Origin: Nematostella vectensis
Taxonomy: Eukaryota; Cnidaria; Anthozoa; Actiniaria; Edwardsiidae
DNA length: 60,000 nt
Assembly: GCF_932526225.1 (NCBI RefSeq)
Contig: NC_064035.1
Location: 6,573,501-6,633,500, forward strand
Direction of reading: 5' to 3'
The position numbers and the translations under genes are program-made. Each line of letters opens with the position of its first letter. Positions within the stretch are counted from its first letter, which is position 1. The notes under the pieces are model-generated. The model did not search any database. It was not told the origin of the DNA and saw only the letters and a program-made list of their open reading frames with translations. This document shows, in pieces, positions 1-12,265 of this stretch.

Positions 1-3000
1 AATTCTCCATGCCCCATGCATGCTCTGCGGGAGGTATCCAGTGTGTGTGCTTTAACTGCGATGCAGATTCAAGAGGGCTTAAGTGCTGTATAGATTTACT
101 TGAACCTCGAGCTTTACAAGAAGGAGTCGCTATCACAATTGACTCAATAACTATTAGGAAGTTCTTGGAGATCGAAGAAAGTGTGAGGCAAGTCACAGAG
201 AAAGAGCTGGCGGATGCTTGTCAAAGGATTGATTGTTTTGGAGTTTCAAAGTCACTAAAAAGAAGACGGCGCGACAAAGACGGCAAAGAGTCACTTCATT
301 CTGTGACCAACGTCAGTGTGGTGTTGTTTAGTATTTTACCAGATGCGCCTGCGCATAGCAAAGGCGGGTTGACCGCAGCATTTTACGCAACTGTGACGTC
401 CCACATGGCAGCGAGCAACCGTACTAAAGTGCTTAACGGAGCCGTGCTGGCTGACCTCATGCGCGAAAAGCAAGAGGTGCTCAACAAGCAACTTAATATT
501 TCCATTGGGGTGATTGCATCCTGGGACTCTACAAATATAGGAATTCTAAGTATTAAACCAGGTAAAGTTTTTGTAAAGGTAATGCGCCAAAGGCTAGATA
601 AAGCTGACCCACCTTGCGTTGAGAAAGGTGTTACATCAAGAGCCATGGCATCTTGTGGCAATTACATTTTACGTTATTATCACATTTTACGTTATTGTCA
701 CATTTTACGTTATTATCACATTTTACGTTATTATCACATTTTACGTTATTATCACATTTTACGTTATTGTCACATTTTACGTTATTGTCACATTTTACGT
801 TATTATCACATTTTACGTTATTATCACATTTTACGTTATTATCACATTTTACGTTATTATCACATTTTACGTTATTATCACATTTTACGTTATTATCAAA
901 TTTTACGTTATTATCACATTTTACGTTATTATCAAATTTTACGTTATTATCACATTTTACGTTATTATCACATTTTACGTTATTATCACATTTTACGTTA
1001 TTATCACATTTTACGTTATTATCACATTTTACGTTATTATCACATTTTACGTTGGAATTTTATTTTGTGGCGAAATGTATTACATTTAAAGGTGGTATTT
1101 CATTTTGCCTTGGTATAAAATTTTGTAAGAAGTATTACATTCTGCGGCTAAAGGTATTACATTTTGCGTTAGTATTGTATTTTGGGCGAGGTATTACATT
1201 CTGTGCCAAAGGTATAACATTTTGCGTCAGTATTACATTTTGTGGCGAAATGTATTACAATTAGTGTAACTTTGATGTATTTCATTTTTGAGCCAAAGCT
1301 TTTACATTTTCCGTTAGTATTACATTTTGTTCGAGGTATTACATTCTTTTGCGTTACAAGGTCACCGTACAATCCGTACAATAACTGTTCTACAGGCGGT
1401 AGTCCTAGTGAAGGGAAAGAATCCACTGCTGAGGATAAAGAACACATGTCTTACACCATATTCATCATCATCTTGGTGTCTGGTATCGTCGGCTTTCTAG
1501 TGTTGACAGCTGCCTTCATTTTTATTGGTATTCGCTTTCAAAGGTAGGACATCTTTTTGATGGATCAAAGCAACTACCTAAGACATGTAGTAGCTTTGGG
1601 ACATCTTTTAGATGGATCAAACCAACTGCCTAAGACATGTCGCAGCTTTAGGCCATCTTTTAGATGGATCAACCAACTGCCTAAGACATGTTGTAGCTTT
1701 AGGCCATCTTTTAGATGGATCAAACCAACTGCCTAAGACATGTCGCAGCTTTAGGCCATCTTTTAGATGGATCAACCAACTGCCTAAGACATGTTGTAGC
1801 TTTAGGCCATCTTTTAGATGGATCAAACCAACTGCCTAAGACATGTAGTAGCTTTGGGACATTTTTTTTGATGGATCAAAGAAACTGCCTAAGAATGCCG
1901 TAGCTTTATCTCAAGAGCGGCTGTCGATAATGTCGGTCATTCAGTTTCAGTCTCACGTTCTCTTAAAACCATTCCAAACCTTAATGCTATTAGGGGCTTA
2001 GCTAGGATTTATCCGCTAGGTATTAGGTATTTTCTCCTGTATGCTAACCTAACCTATGCAGTATTTGTTACATAGAAGAGGGCTCCTGCCCCCTGTCCCT
2101 TTCTACGCCCTTTCTTGCCAGCTCACTCCAAGCTCCTCTAAAAATAGCTCTACTGGAGTAGACCTGGTACAAACATCTTTGCTCTCACTTCCGACACTTG
2201 AACATTTCTGTCAACTAGTGCACCCTGATCCTACATAATTTATTCGTTTGTCATTCTCCAAATCAAATTTGAATGTCTTATGAAAAAACAATACAATAAC
2301 AATTGCAATGGCTAAAGGGGACAGGAGCCTTTTTAGTTGACACCAATACAGTAAATATATGGGACATAATTAGAAATAACATTACAATAACTCTTAATTG
2401 CTGTTATTTTACAGGCGAAGGAATGGTGAATTTATACCTACTGAGATCTACACAGATGGAGCGAGAAGGCCTTCGACTCCACGTATTGTTGTTTCCTTCG
2501 CAACCGACGGCACATCTGGTACCCAATGCACAAGAGCTGGGCAAAGAAAAGAGCTGCGACGAAAATCCACCGGATCCGCAGGAGTTCTTGATGAGGGGCG
2601 TGGCGCAAGAAGAAGTAGTACAGTGTCCTTAGGGGAAACCCCATCCCTTAGTAGGTTTGTAGACCAGCTTTATCCATCTTCCGTTGATCCCTCGACCCCG
2701 CGTATCACAGACGTTCCCAAGAAATCAGTCAGAAGAGGCAGTATGGGTACATGGAGTACAAACAGTTACGAAGACCAGCGCATCCTGTCTTCAACTTCGA
2801 GTATCACTGGCTTGCCCAAGAAACAGATCAGAAGGGGGAGTGAGGGAACAGGGAATGCAGATGGCTGCGAGGAGCAACCAATGCCATTATCCTTTGTTTA
2901 CCCTATATCTGCAACCACCCATGGCATGCCCAAGAATCTGGCCATGAATAATCCGGACAAGAATTCGGCGAGGATTCCGACCAAGACTAGTGAAGGAGGG

Positions 3001-3105
3001 GACGGAGATGCAGGAAGCAGAAGGAGTAGTGGGGGAAGTGTGGCCGGCATTTTGAAAAAGCCCATGGGAGTGAGGGTGACATACCAACCACCAAAGTGGG
3101 ACTAG
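1..3105 (+). CDS. R1: modular surface receptor, 3' part only (SEA-like module, TM, long tail)
   Basis: This is the 3' portion of a family gene; its 5' exons lie left of the window. Exons are <1-561, 1396-1543 and 2415-3105, with intron phases 1 and 2 that match R2 and R3 exactly. The first exon encodes a Cys-rich segment (CVCFNC...CC) followed by a predicted strand-helix-strand-strand-helix-strand module, split by a polybasic site at 258-272. The second encodes a Ser/Glu/Lys-rich linker and one transmembrane helix containing SGIVGFLVL. The third encodes the longest tail of the family, about 230 residues. It contains VDPSTPRITDVPKK, two diverged repeats of that motif, four Arg-Arg-x-Ser sites and a C-terminus ending VTYQPPKWD. 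Exon 1 is still open at base 1. Its donor (CCAG, then gtaaag) lies a few codons beyond the position used in R2 but keeps phase 1. The protein is predicted to be a type I membrane protein; its function is unknown. Confidence 0.82.
258..272 (+). other. Polybasic furin-like site in R1 ectodomain
   Basis: The codons read Lys-Arg-Arg-Arg-Arg and are followed by Asp, which fits a proprotein-convertase consensus. The site lies between the first predicted helix and the second strand of the SEA-like module. R2 and R3 have the same site at the same place. Confidence 0.6.
661..1053. repeat. 18-bp minisatellite, about 22 copies, in R1 intron
   Basis: The unit is TTTTACGTTATTATCACA with A/G and C/A variants. 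The period is a multiple of three and the unit has no stop in the + frames, so long low-complexity open frames appear; they are not genes. The array starts about 100 bp after the R1 exon donor at 561. Confidence 0.95.
1055..1365. repeat. Degenerate tandem repeat (GTATTACATTTTGCG-like)
   Basis: Units of about 16-20 bp around GTATTACATTTTG run from the end of the 18-bp array almost to the acceptor of the transmembrane exon. They share the core CATTTT with the upstream array and may be a diverged relative of it. Confidence 0.7.
1544..1915. repeat. About 51-bp minisatellite, 7 units, starting at the R1 TM-exon donor
   Basis: Units contain GGCCATCTTTTAGATGGATC and alternate between two forms, giving a higher-order period near 102 bp. 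The first unit begins at the 5' splice site itself (GTAGGACATCTTTTTGATGG). The last exon bases (GCTTT) recur in front of each unit, so the array seems to have grown from the splice junction. Confidence 0.9.
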
Positions 3106-3151
3106 ATAGGTCTCTGAACTCGAATCTCAGTTAGACTGATTCGTTGTTTCC

Positions 3152-3157
3152 ATTAAA
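3152..3157 (+). promoter_or_regulatory. Possible poly(A) signal of R1 (ATTAAA)
   Basis: ATTAAA lies 46 bases after the R1 stop. No better AATAAA hexamer is close. This is a weak, position-based call. Confidence 0.3.
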
Positions 3158-3479
3158 AATACAGCTACATAGAATGCAACAAAAACACCAACTTCGATAA
3201 TTGATTAACAATATTTGAAAGAAAGTATCTTATATATTCTTTTTAATTAACAACGGAAAGGAATTAAAAGAAAGAAGTAGACTAGGAATTGCAGGTAATC
3301 GCAGCCATTCACGTTTGACAGGTACAATGTGACTGCATCGTGCATTAATGCGTCGTCTTCAGTTGATTCAATGCTTCTTAGGAGACGTATTTGAATTAAT
3401 ACTTATCTAGCGTTTAATGTTAACTTATAGCTAGTTCTACTGCTGTATAGAAGCGCGTCCAGATACAGCTAACCGAAAA

Positions 3480-3690
3480 TGAAGTCACGTAATTTGTCCG
3501 GGGACATGCGCAGTAAATGAAAAATGTCCACCAAATGACGTGTCACTTCAAGCGTTAGTAACATGCACCATGACGTCGCAAATGACGTAATATATGTGTC
3601 AAGTGGCATTCGCCAAGAAAGACGTCACTCAATGTCCCCGGGTACAGGTCACCGTAAAAGACGTGGCATTGCCGTAAATGACGTCAAATA
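3480..3690. promoter_or_regulatory. Cluster of (T/A)GACGT motifs downstream of R1
   Basis: At least six GACGT-containing motifs, including TGACGTAA and TGACGTCA-like forms, occur at irregular spacing in about 210 bases. They resemble CRE/ATF half and full sites. They could also be the remains of an old repeat. The rest of 3,106-3,480 shows nothing recognisable. Confidence 0.35.
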
Positions 3691-3858
3691 CGCACTCTTT
3701 ATCGTCAATATTCTTTAAATCTATGCCTATACTGTTAAACTTGTCATATTTTCCACTACCCCTGGCATGTCGCAAACTCTGGATCTGTAACCATATCTTA
3801 ACTGAGGGCATTAATAAAGCATTTAAGCATAGGCAATGTTCTCATCATGTTCAAACAT

Positions 3859-4035
3859 CTACGCTGCAAACTTGATATATGGTCCAATGTAAAGCTTCTT
3901 CTTTTTTACTCCTGTGTCCCTCGAGATCGAAATCTTCAGGACAGCGTTAGCAGGTATTGCAAAGCGCATAAGAGTTTGACCATTTGGGGCGTCGGTTGTT
4001 GACAACCACACATAGATGCCCTGAGCACGCTGAAA
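3859..4035 (-). CDS. Unassigned candidate exon
   Basis: An open frame on the - strand, about 58 codons, follows a plausible acceptor (acatttcag) and ends in TAA. The peptide is mixed in composition (RAQGIYVWLSTTDAP, later KKKKLYIGPYIKF) and looks more protein-like than the flanking DNA. I recognise no family and see no partner exon. It may be a fragment of a decayed gene or transposon. Confidence 0.2.
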   Translation of the reverse strand, partial: FQRAQGIYVWLSTTDAPNGQTLMRFAIPANAVLKISISRDTGVKKKKLYIGPYIKFAA

Positions 4036-4204
4036 TGTTACCTTCATGGGCAATTTTCAACACTTGCTTCACTTGGAGTTGGCAACTAGAACAGCGAGGC
4101 GTCGTCAATAAAGTATATTTTGCTTCTACCCAAACTGCCTTTCAGTCTGGGCGCGTAGGGTTCAGCGACCGACAACCCATATTGAAATAGTAGATGAATC
4201 CTCT

Positions 4205-4670
4205 ACGCCCGTTAATCACATATCTTACCACCGTGGTAAGATAATCTCTTATGGCTCCCGTGGTATGTTAACCACACAGAACACCCGTGGTAAGTTAATC
4301 TCTTAGCACGCCCGTGGTAAGTTAATCAATAACGCGCCCTTGACAAGTTAACCACGTAGAACGCCCGTGGTAAGTTAATCACATAGAACGCCCGTGGTAA
4401 GTTAATCACATAGAACGCCCGTGGTTAGTTTGCCACATAGCACGCCCGTGATAAGTTAATCACTTAGAACGCCCGTGGTAAGTTAACCACATAGAACGCC
4501 CGTGGTAAGTTAACCACATATCATGCCTGTGGTAAGTTAACCACATAGCACGCCCGTGGTAAGTTTATCACATAGCACGCCCGTGGTAAGTTTATCACAT
4601 AGCACGCCCGTGGTAAGTTAACCACATAGCCCGTGGTAAGTTAATCACATAGCACGCCCGTGGCCATAGC
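4205..4670. repeat. 27-bp minisatellite, about 17 copies
   Basis: The unit is approximately GCCCGTGGTAAGTTAATCAC plus ATAGCAC. Copies differ by single substitutions and short deletions. The array lies in the spacer between R1 and R2. Confidence 0.93.
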
Positions 4671-4914
4671 CTATTCACATGCAGGCTTGCCATTCGTTTA
4701 CAATTGTATGGCTTACACTTTCTTTCACTTGAGAACGGATCGGCAAATTGTACCCCCTCCCCCATCACTTTGGGTGCGGTTCTAGCCGGGGTCTCTAGTT
4801 TGGATGAGCGAATAGAAAAGCTTGCTACGCCTTCTATTTTGGTGTCGATCTTACCAGTTTAACGTGTAAAAATGATGTTTCGGAATGCGTGTTCAGGGCC
4901 GGATCTAGCTTTAC

Positions 4915-5275
4915 GCTATAGATCCTACCTTCACTATAGCCTAGAAGGACACAACTACGTATCACCATCACTAGCCTAACAGGACAACTACATATCTTAC
5001 CATCACTAGCCAATAAGGGCACAACTACGTATCACTATCACTAGCCTAACAGGACAACTTCATATCATACTATTACTAGCCAATAAGGACACAACTACGT
5101 ATCACCATCACTAGCCTAACAGGACAACTACATATCTTACCATCACTATTGCCTAGAAGAAATTAACTACATATCATACCATCACTAGCCTAGCAGGACA
5201 CAACTACGTATCACCATCACTAGCCTAACAGGACAACTTCATATCATACTATCACTAGCCTAGCAGGACACAACT
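4915..5275. repeat. About 35-bp minisatellite with a roughly 70-bp higher-order period
   Basis: Units around AGGACACAACTACGTATCAC and CATCACTAGCCTAAC alternate in two forms, roughly ten units in all. Between this array and R2 (5,280-6,540) the DNA is AT-rich and I see no gene. Confidence 0.9.
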
Positions 5276-6542
5276 TGTGGTCACGGAACTTTCAAATGTT
5301 TACATCCTACTGGCTCTAACTGAACTAGGAATGGCAAGCGTATAAGGGATTTCGATGATATCTTAATGATATTCACATTATCTAAGGATGAAAATAATTG
5401 AAATAATGTCAAACAAGAATGAAAACTCACGGAATAACAAGCAGAGGCATTAATTTACATACAAGGCCATAACATATGCCTTATATTGAGATCGCTAATG
5501 AAGTTGGCTTATACCTTACTTTATTTGAGTTTTTTTGGTCTCAAACAGAAAATAAATTGATATGCTGCAAAGTAACGCTTGCAAAACTTCGCTTTGTCTT
5601 TTGTGACTCATTGATTTGAACATCAAGCCCCAGTATCTGTCGCAGAAAGCAATTGAATCACATCGTGATAATGAAAATAAGCATTTGCTTACACGCCCCC
5701 AGCCCTTGTAGTCGCATCGTTAAGTTGCAAACATTTGAGGCTAAAAGGTATTTTCTAACATTAAGACCATTTTGCACCTTTAAACATTATTGTCATGTCT
5801 CAACAAGGTTTAACCTAAAACTTCAAACTACCCTTATCCCTAATTTTGCTTTCCCAAAACACTTAGTGTTTTCTTTTTCAACTGGACTCCCCCCCTGGAC
5901 CACACGGGGGATACCTACTCTACCCGTCCCCCCTTATTTGAAATAGCTGTGATAAGTCACAGTGATCTGGGATGATTATTCACGGGATTTGGATTTCTGG
6001 GGTTATTCACGCTCTATGAGAAATAACAACCTATTAGCTAAATAACTCCGTGTAACGGTGAAAATCAAAATGAAAATCGCTAGCATCATTTTGTGTTTAG
6101 ATTGCACTCACACTGACGACCTCGACGAGTTTAATGTAAGCGCACATTTTTGAGCGGTGGACTTGTAGCAAATTTAAGGGAATTCCATTGGATTAATCAA
6201 ATCACATTCAATTACCACCCAACCGGGAAATAATAAACCAAATGAAATCGTGATTATTGAGCGGCGGTATGTTTGTTTCGAGTTTGAAAGAACCGGCAAA
6301 TATATCCAAAGTAGATTAGCGCTTTGTAGCAAACCTTGAGGGAAAGCGACTATGAGCACTTCAGCATGATTTCGAGGCTATGGTCCATCACACGTGATAC
6401 GTGCACGATGTTTTACCACAGTAATCGCAATGCCCCCGTGCTAGCAGGTGAAGCAACTCCGCCCGCCGACAAACACTAACACTATACTCAACGGATGTGT
6501 TGAATGCTGCACTCCTACTCATAGAAGCGTAGAGCACACGCT

Positions 6543-9500
6543 ATGAGCAGGGTAACTTGTTTAGCAGTGGTACTGGCTTTGGTGGCTATTGCTTCTACTC
6601 AAACAACACGACCGTGTGTTGATATTTGCCCGACTGGACCGAAACTGACTGGACCACGTTGGCCAGAAGACGTAGAGAAAGATGAAGGTATCACATTTTA
6701 CGATTGTTTTTTAAGTTTTTTCGCACGACTTACATCGTGAGAAATGTTTTCACCGGCTGTTTTTCGCAGGAGGCTATTCATAGCGTTTATTAGGGAATCA
6801 AAATAATTAGCTTTCTAAATTACTGCTGTCTGTCTGATAAGCAAAAATAAATACCTAAAGTGATTTCCTCTATAAGAATTTCGAGACATTTAAATAAAAC
6901 ATTGTGTAATAAAAGTTGTTAGGGGAAGGCTCGCGGTATACTATTGACGCCAAGAAAGCAGGATATTGGTTGAAGGAGATAAATAAATATATTTTGCTAG
7001 TTACATTGCGTTTACAGAAATCATGCAAACAAAATCTTATGTTTTTACGGTGCGACGAACAAATTACAGACACGACGGGGGCTTATACACTTACACAAAG
7101 AGTAAGGCCATCGATAGATTATTAAAATACTATGAAGATAAAGCGCCAAAAGTAGTGTTTTAAGGATGCTTGATATAAACATAATATAAATTTAAAAAAT
7201 TCGACAAGAATTGTAAATTTTCCTTTTATCTCTAATAGGTAAGTTCGTAAATATGTATTTTTTAAAGAGGGAAATATTTTAAGAAATAACCACTTGCGCA
7301 TCTTTCATTCTGCAGGGTCACGATATCCGAACGCTTTGCACTACTGGCCCTTCAACTCGACCACACCCTCTAGAACATTACTAGACGTTCGCGGCAATTG
7401 CAAGACTTTGACATACAACGGAGTGCGCACCACGTATGCGGAGCAGTTGGGCCCCGTGTTGTCACTGGACGGAGTAGATGACTGGATATTGATTAGCGGT
7501 TTGAAGAGCAAGTGCATTAATGACCCGACGCTGTGCGATGACGGACTGACTGTCGCGTTCTGGCTCAAGTACCATGCAGGTATTACGCTAGAAACATTCA
7601 GAACATTTTTAGTAATCCCATTTCTTTTCCAAACTAATCCTTTTAGCGTTTTCTTTGGTTAGCACCTAAAGGGTTTCGAAACGCACCATCTCTCAGATCT
7701 CCGGAAGACACTGGAAAAAAACATCAATTGTAATTCCGTTTTTATGACGGAAGCCAGAAAGCGTTTTAAAAGTTAGCTTTCATAAAAAGTGTTTCTGCGA
7801 GCTTTCAGTGGAGCGACCAAAGTAATAATAAATAAATCATAAAAATCAAAAGCCTACCTTCCGCCCGGCCATACTCTTCGCCCGGTTTCTTTCCGCTTAA
7901 AAACCACAGAAACACTTGCACCGCAGGCTATTACGAAGTTGGACATTGTTGATGAGAGTTGAAAATTGAAAATTGCAGGGAAATGCTTTGAAAACTTTTA
8001 ACGAAAAATGCGCGGCTTACTGGGAGGCATGCACCCTTTAAATTGCCAAAAAAGCCGGATTTCACACCTCCTGGATAAATGTGTCTCCTACCGTTAGAAA
8101 CCAAAAAAGAATCTAAAAACCTCGCGGTTTTTTTGTGGTCAACGCCTCGCCTCAGGAACCCCGAGCTCCAGTTTTTCTTTTCTGCTGCTTTCTAGTCACA
8201 AGCGATGCCTGCGGAGGAGCTAGGCTAATGCACCTCTTACTCCTCTGGCAAATCCTGGCTACGCGAACTCCATATACAAATGTCTTCTGAAATGTATGGT
8301 ATCTCTACAGGCGAGTTCATTTTATCTGGCGGTCGATACACAGACCTTCAGCGTGGACCTGGCTTCCAGTTCCTATGTCTAGACTGTTACAAAGCTCCTC
8401 AAAATAACAAACCCAAGAACTTTGTGCTAAATCTCACCACTCAGACCAAAGACTGGAAGATCACGCTCGACTTCCTGCCAAAAGCATGGTTACATTTAGT
8501 AATTACCTGGCATGTGAACAATGGTCTGAAACTTTACCATAATGCCAAACTAGTGGCAACGGAAGAAAATTCAACAGACGTTAAATGCCCGCCTCTCGAA
8601 CCGCGAAACGAGATTCTGACAGTGGGACGGCCAAACAGCCTGACAAAGCTCCATAACTACGCGAGGCTTGACATTGGACACTTGGTGATTTGGACCCGCG
8701 AGCTTTCGCATCATGAAGTTGAAGTAGCCTTTCTAACAGTTCTCGCTAAGTCAACTAAATCCCTCATCTGCTGCCATTTTAAGAAGGGTAAGTTGTGCTT
8801 ATTGCAGCACTTGCCCCGCGACCTGCCCGTCTTGCCCGTTGGCCAGGAAGTAACTGATTGGCCAGGAGCTACCTAGAAAACCTTATGGTAACTTAGCTCC
8901 TGGTCACCTTACAAAAAAAAAAAAGAAAAAAAAAGTGTAATCTTTTTTCTCCAAATCTGTAACCGTATACTAACCTCTTGTTCATATGAACTTGATAGCA
9001 GAGAAGCTAAATCATCAAAGATAATGGGTTAGAAATGGTATTTTTACTTTATTTTGAGAGTTCTCGCCAACGATCTCCGAATGCTTAAACCGCCTTCCGT
9101 TGTGCGATATCATTGGGATCCATCTTGTGTTATTCAATGATTAAACTCGATGTCGTTTGATTCTCTGTAGCCATTATGCATTTTTTCGCGGGTGAGAGTT
9201 CTCAGATTACTCAAAATCGCATTATACAAATACATCTCACTATTGACACTATTTTTAACACTTCACGACAGAAAACAATACCAGTAGGAGTTAAGATTAG
9301 TTTTTTTATTCCTTGAACTTACTGAACTTTTTTACAGAGGATCCCTGTGTGTCTAACCCATGTCACGAGGGCGCCACGTGCCGCTTATTAGACGAGAAGT
9401 ATGAATGCATTTGTCCGGACATATCCGTTAACCCTTGTCTGGAGCGTAAGTATTTCACTTTATAGTATCTATATGTTCTACAACTTCCCATCGAGTATGA

Positions 9501-12102
9501 ATGTTATTATGATCTACAATTCCGGCACCCGGACATTCACGTCCAATTTTGCTCGCTGATTTCTCCTGATGGTGTTGCGTCCTACAAATTACGCTCGGGG
9601 TGCCCCAAAAACACTCGAATAGGCGCTGTCAGTCAACTGCCGGTGCAAAGGACCCAAATCGGTCCGTGATAGGGGGGAGTTTTCACACCAAAAGTTGATA
9701 GCTGGCAGTGACCCAATGGAAAATCTTCTATGAGTCTCTTACTCACATTTCAGGGATTGAAGGGAATATCAGCCAAGTGCTGGACTCGACAAGTGCGCTC
9801 TACACGACGCCATACTTTAACAATGACCTGCTCACATACACACCATCAGACACTACTCGAGGCAACGGAATCAAGAAACTCATCCAAAATGGAGACTTAG
9901 AGTCGTCAGATGCAGAACTTTTGCTATCAATTTACGCTACATCTTTAGTCTTTAGACCGGGGACATCATTAGGACAGAGATGGACTCCAACATCAAATGC
10001 ATTTCTGCATAGTATACCAACATTGCTTTCTTTATCGGGGGCTCTTGTCGACAAATCTGCAACACGGACTTTAACGGCACAACCATCTGAAACCTCTTGT
10101 AAAACCTCTCACACGCGATCCTTTCCGAATGTTGCATTCTCTCCTTCCACAGGTACCCTGAGCATGTCAGTTGTGCCGAGTAAAATCCAGGGTCAGCGTG
10201 TACCCACCTTGCCGCCAGCTGAGCCTTACGCTTGTTCTACGGGCGGCGTCAAGTGCGTGTGCTATAACTGCGCCTCAGATACTAGCGGACTGCCGTGCTG
10301 CATCGAGTTACTTGACCCTCGCGCTTTACAAGAAGGAGTCGCCCTCACAATTGACTCAATTAGTATTAGAGAGTTTTTGGTGATCGAGCCAAAGATGAAG
10401 CAAGTCACACAGAAAGTGCTAGCGGACGCTTGTAGAACAATTGATTGCTTTTCAAGGTCTAAGCTGCTCACGAAAAGGCGACGTGACATAGACGGTCACA
10501 CGTTGAAGCCAAGTGTACCACCTTCAAGCCAATCTTCGGACGTAGGAACAAGCACTAACTTAACAATAGCTGTCAGTGTAGTGATGTTTCATATTTCGCC
10601 AGATGCGGCTTGGCATAGCAGGGGCGGGTTGACCGCAGCATTTTACGCAACTGTGACGTCCCACATGGGAGCGAGCAACCGTACTAAAGTCGTTAACGGA
10701 GAAGTGCTGGCTGACCTCATGAGCGAGAAGCGAGAGGCGCTCAACAAGCAACTTAACATTTCCATTGGGGTGATCTCAACTTGGAACTCCACGCGAGACA
10801 TACGGAAGGAAAATATAGGTATACTCCTTTAGCTGTTGTTCATTTATTGTAGTCTCTTTCAAGATTAAAATATATTAACTTGAAATTACACTGGTTCTAG
10901 TTGCTATTGTCTAAATTCAGTCAAGTTTGAGCTAAAACGCATAAAGTCTATATGATGTTCCTCTCCAATTCTTTTAAAGATAGTGTGTGTAATTGCACAA
11001 TATTACTGAACGCTTAATTATTTGTGCATGTTATGGCATCATTTTGTATAGTTTCCGTGTATCCTCCGAATAACCAAAAACCGGCATTTATTAGCGAGTT
11101 GTTCACGGGTTGCTGTGCTTATACATGTTACATATGCATCTGATATTTAACACAGACCCAGAGTCCAGAAAGAAGGACGAAGTGCACATATCCCACGCTG
11201 TAGTCATCACCATCCTTGTGTCTGGCATCAGCGGATTTCTTGTGCTAACTCTTGTCGTCATTTTCGTACTTGTGCGATTCCAAAGGTATGATGCTATCCC
11301 TAAGTATCGGCTCCCGGGGTAGTTTCATTGATAGAGCCATACTTTAAAGAAAAATGATGCTTGTATTTATAGCAGACACATTCGAAGGCTTGAGTAGCGT
11401 TTTCTATCAGACGCTTGAAGATCGGTCCTCCCCTTCCAGGAAACAAGCGAACGATCTCCGAGATTCTGATTTCTCAGGCTAGGGCTGGAGGCTTTGGCAT
11501 TTTCGTTTTTATTATCGTTTTCTGGACCGCAAGACTCTAGGCGAAACAATCTATCACAAAAAGAAAAAAAGGAGTAAACTGACCTTCATTTATAAGGTGT
11601 CATGTCCTTGAGTCTTTGGAACAAATTTGATATTCTTTATTTGATACTGTAGCTTGATTGGGTTTATACTAAATCGGTTTAGATGTTGATCACCCTGAAG
11701 CACACCTTGATAGCATTCCCGTCACACACAGCATTGGTTTATTGGGGATTGTTATTGCACACTGAATATAACATATTGGATGAATTATCTTGCAGGCGAA
11801 TAAATGGTGAGTTTGTACCTCCTAATATCCAAATAACTTGTGATGAAGATCATGGCGACGACAGAGCCTTCCCACCGTTTGTCGATCCTTCATTACCGTG
11901 TATCACAGATGTGCCCAAAAAGCCAGCTACGACTAGCTGGCAAGAAGAAGAGAATAAAGAACGAGAAGAAAAACGAAACAAAGAAAGCAAGAAAGAACAC
12001 ACTGAAGGTAAAAATGAAGAATTAAAAAATGGTAAAGGAAAGAAAAGACGGTCCAGTGGAGTTAAAGTCACCTACAAACCGCCTGTATGGGACGATGACT
12101 AG
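6543..12102 (+). CDS. R2: complete LamG-EGF-SEA-like transmembrane receptor, 831 aa
   Basis: Seven exons: 6543-6687, 7316-7579, 8311-8787, 9338-9445, 9754-10818, 11156-11285 and 11796-12102. Every junction has GT-AG ends and compatible phase (1,1,1,1,1,2), and the total is a whole number of codons. Order of parts: signal peptide ([18 protein letters not shown]), a short Cys-containing linker, a LamG/concanavalin-like domain over two exons ([19 protein letters not shown], then LHLVITWH and LTVGRP), one EGF with six cysteines ([14 protein letters not shown]), a Ser/Thr stalk, the Cys-rich and SEA-like module with a polybasic site at 10473-10484, one TM helix (SGISGFLVL), and a Lys/Glu-rich tail. 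The tail has [12 protein letters not shown] and a [11 protein letters not shown] end. No ShK exon fits between the EGF and stalk exons, unlike R3. It is probably a cell-surface receptor or adhesion protein; the ligand is unknown. Confidence 0.85.
10473..10484 (+). other. Polybasic furin-like site in R2 ectodomain
   Basis: The codons read Lys-Arg-Arg-Arg before Asp, in the same place as in R1 and R3. A Ser/Pro-rich loop of variable length follows before the next predicted strand. Confidence 0.6.
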
Positions 12103-12265
12103 CAAAAAGAGCATGAAATACTTAGCCTATTGCACCGCAGTACGACAAGATGCGGGTAATATGCTGCCGGATTTTACGGACGTTCTGACTGCAGTGCAGA
12201 AAAGGACGACAACCTGGACGACCACGGCAGAAAACAATTAAAATTGGATTGCAAATTCAGTACAA

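Noticed and set aside
541-561. Apparent loss of the R1 donor (GGAATT where R2 has GGTATA)
   Set aside because: A good donor in the same phase lies about 20 bases on (CCAG, then gtaaag), and the R3 exon also extends past this point.
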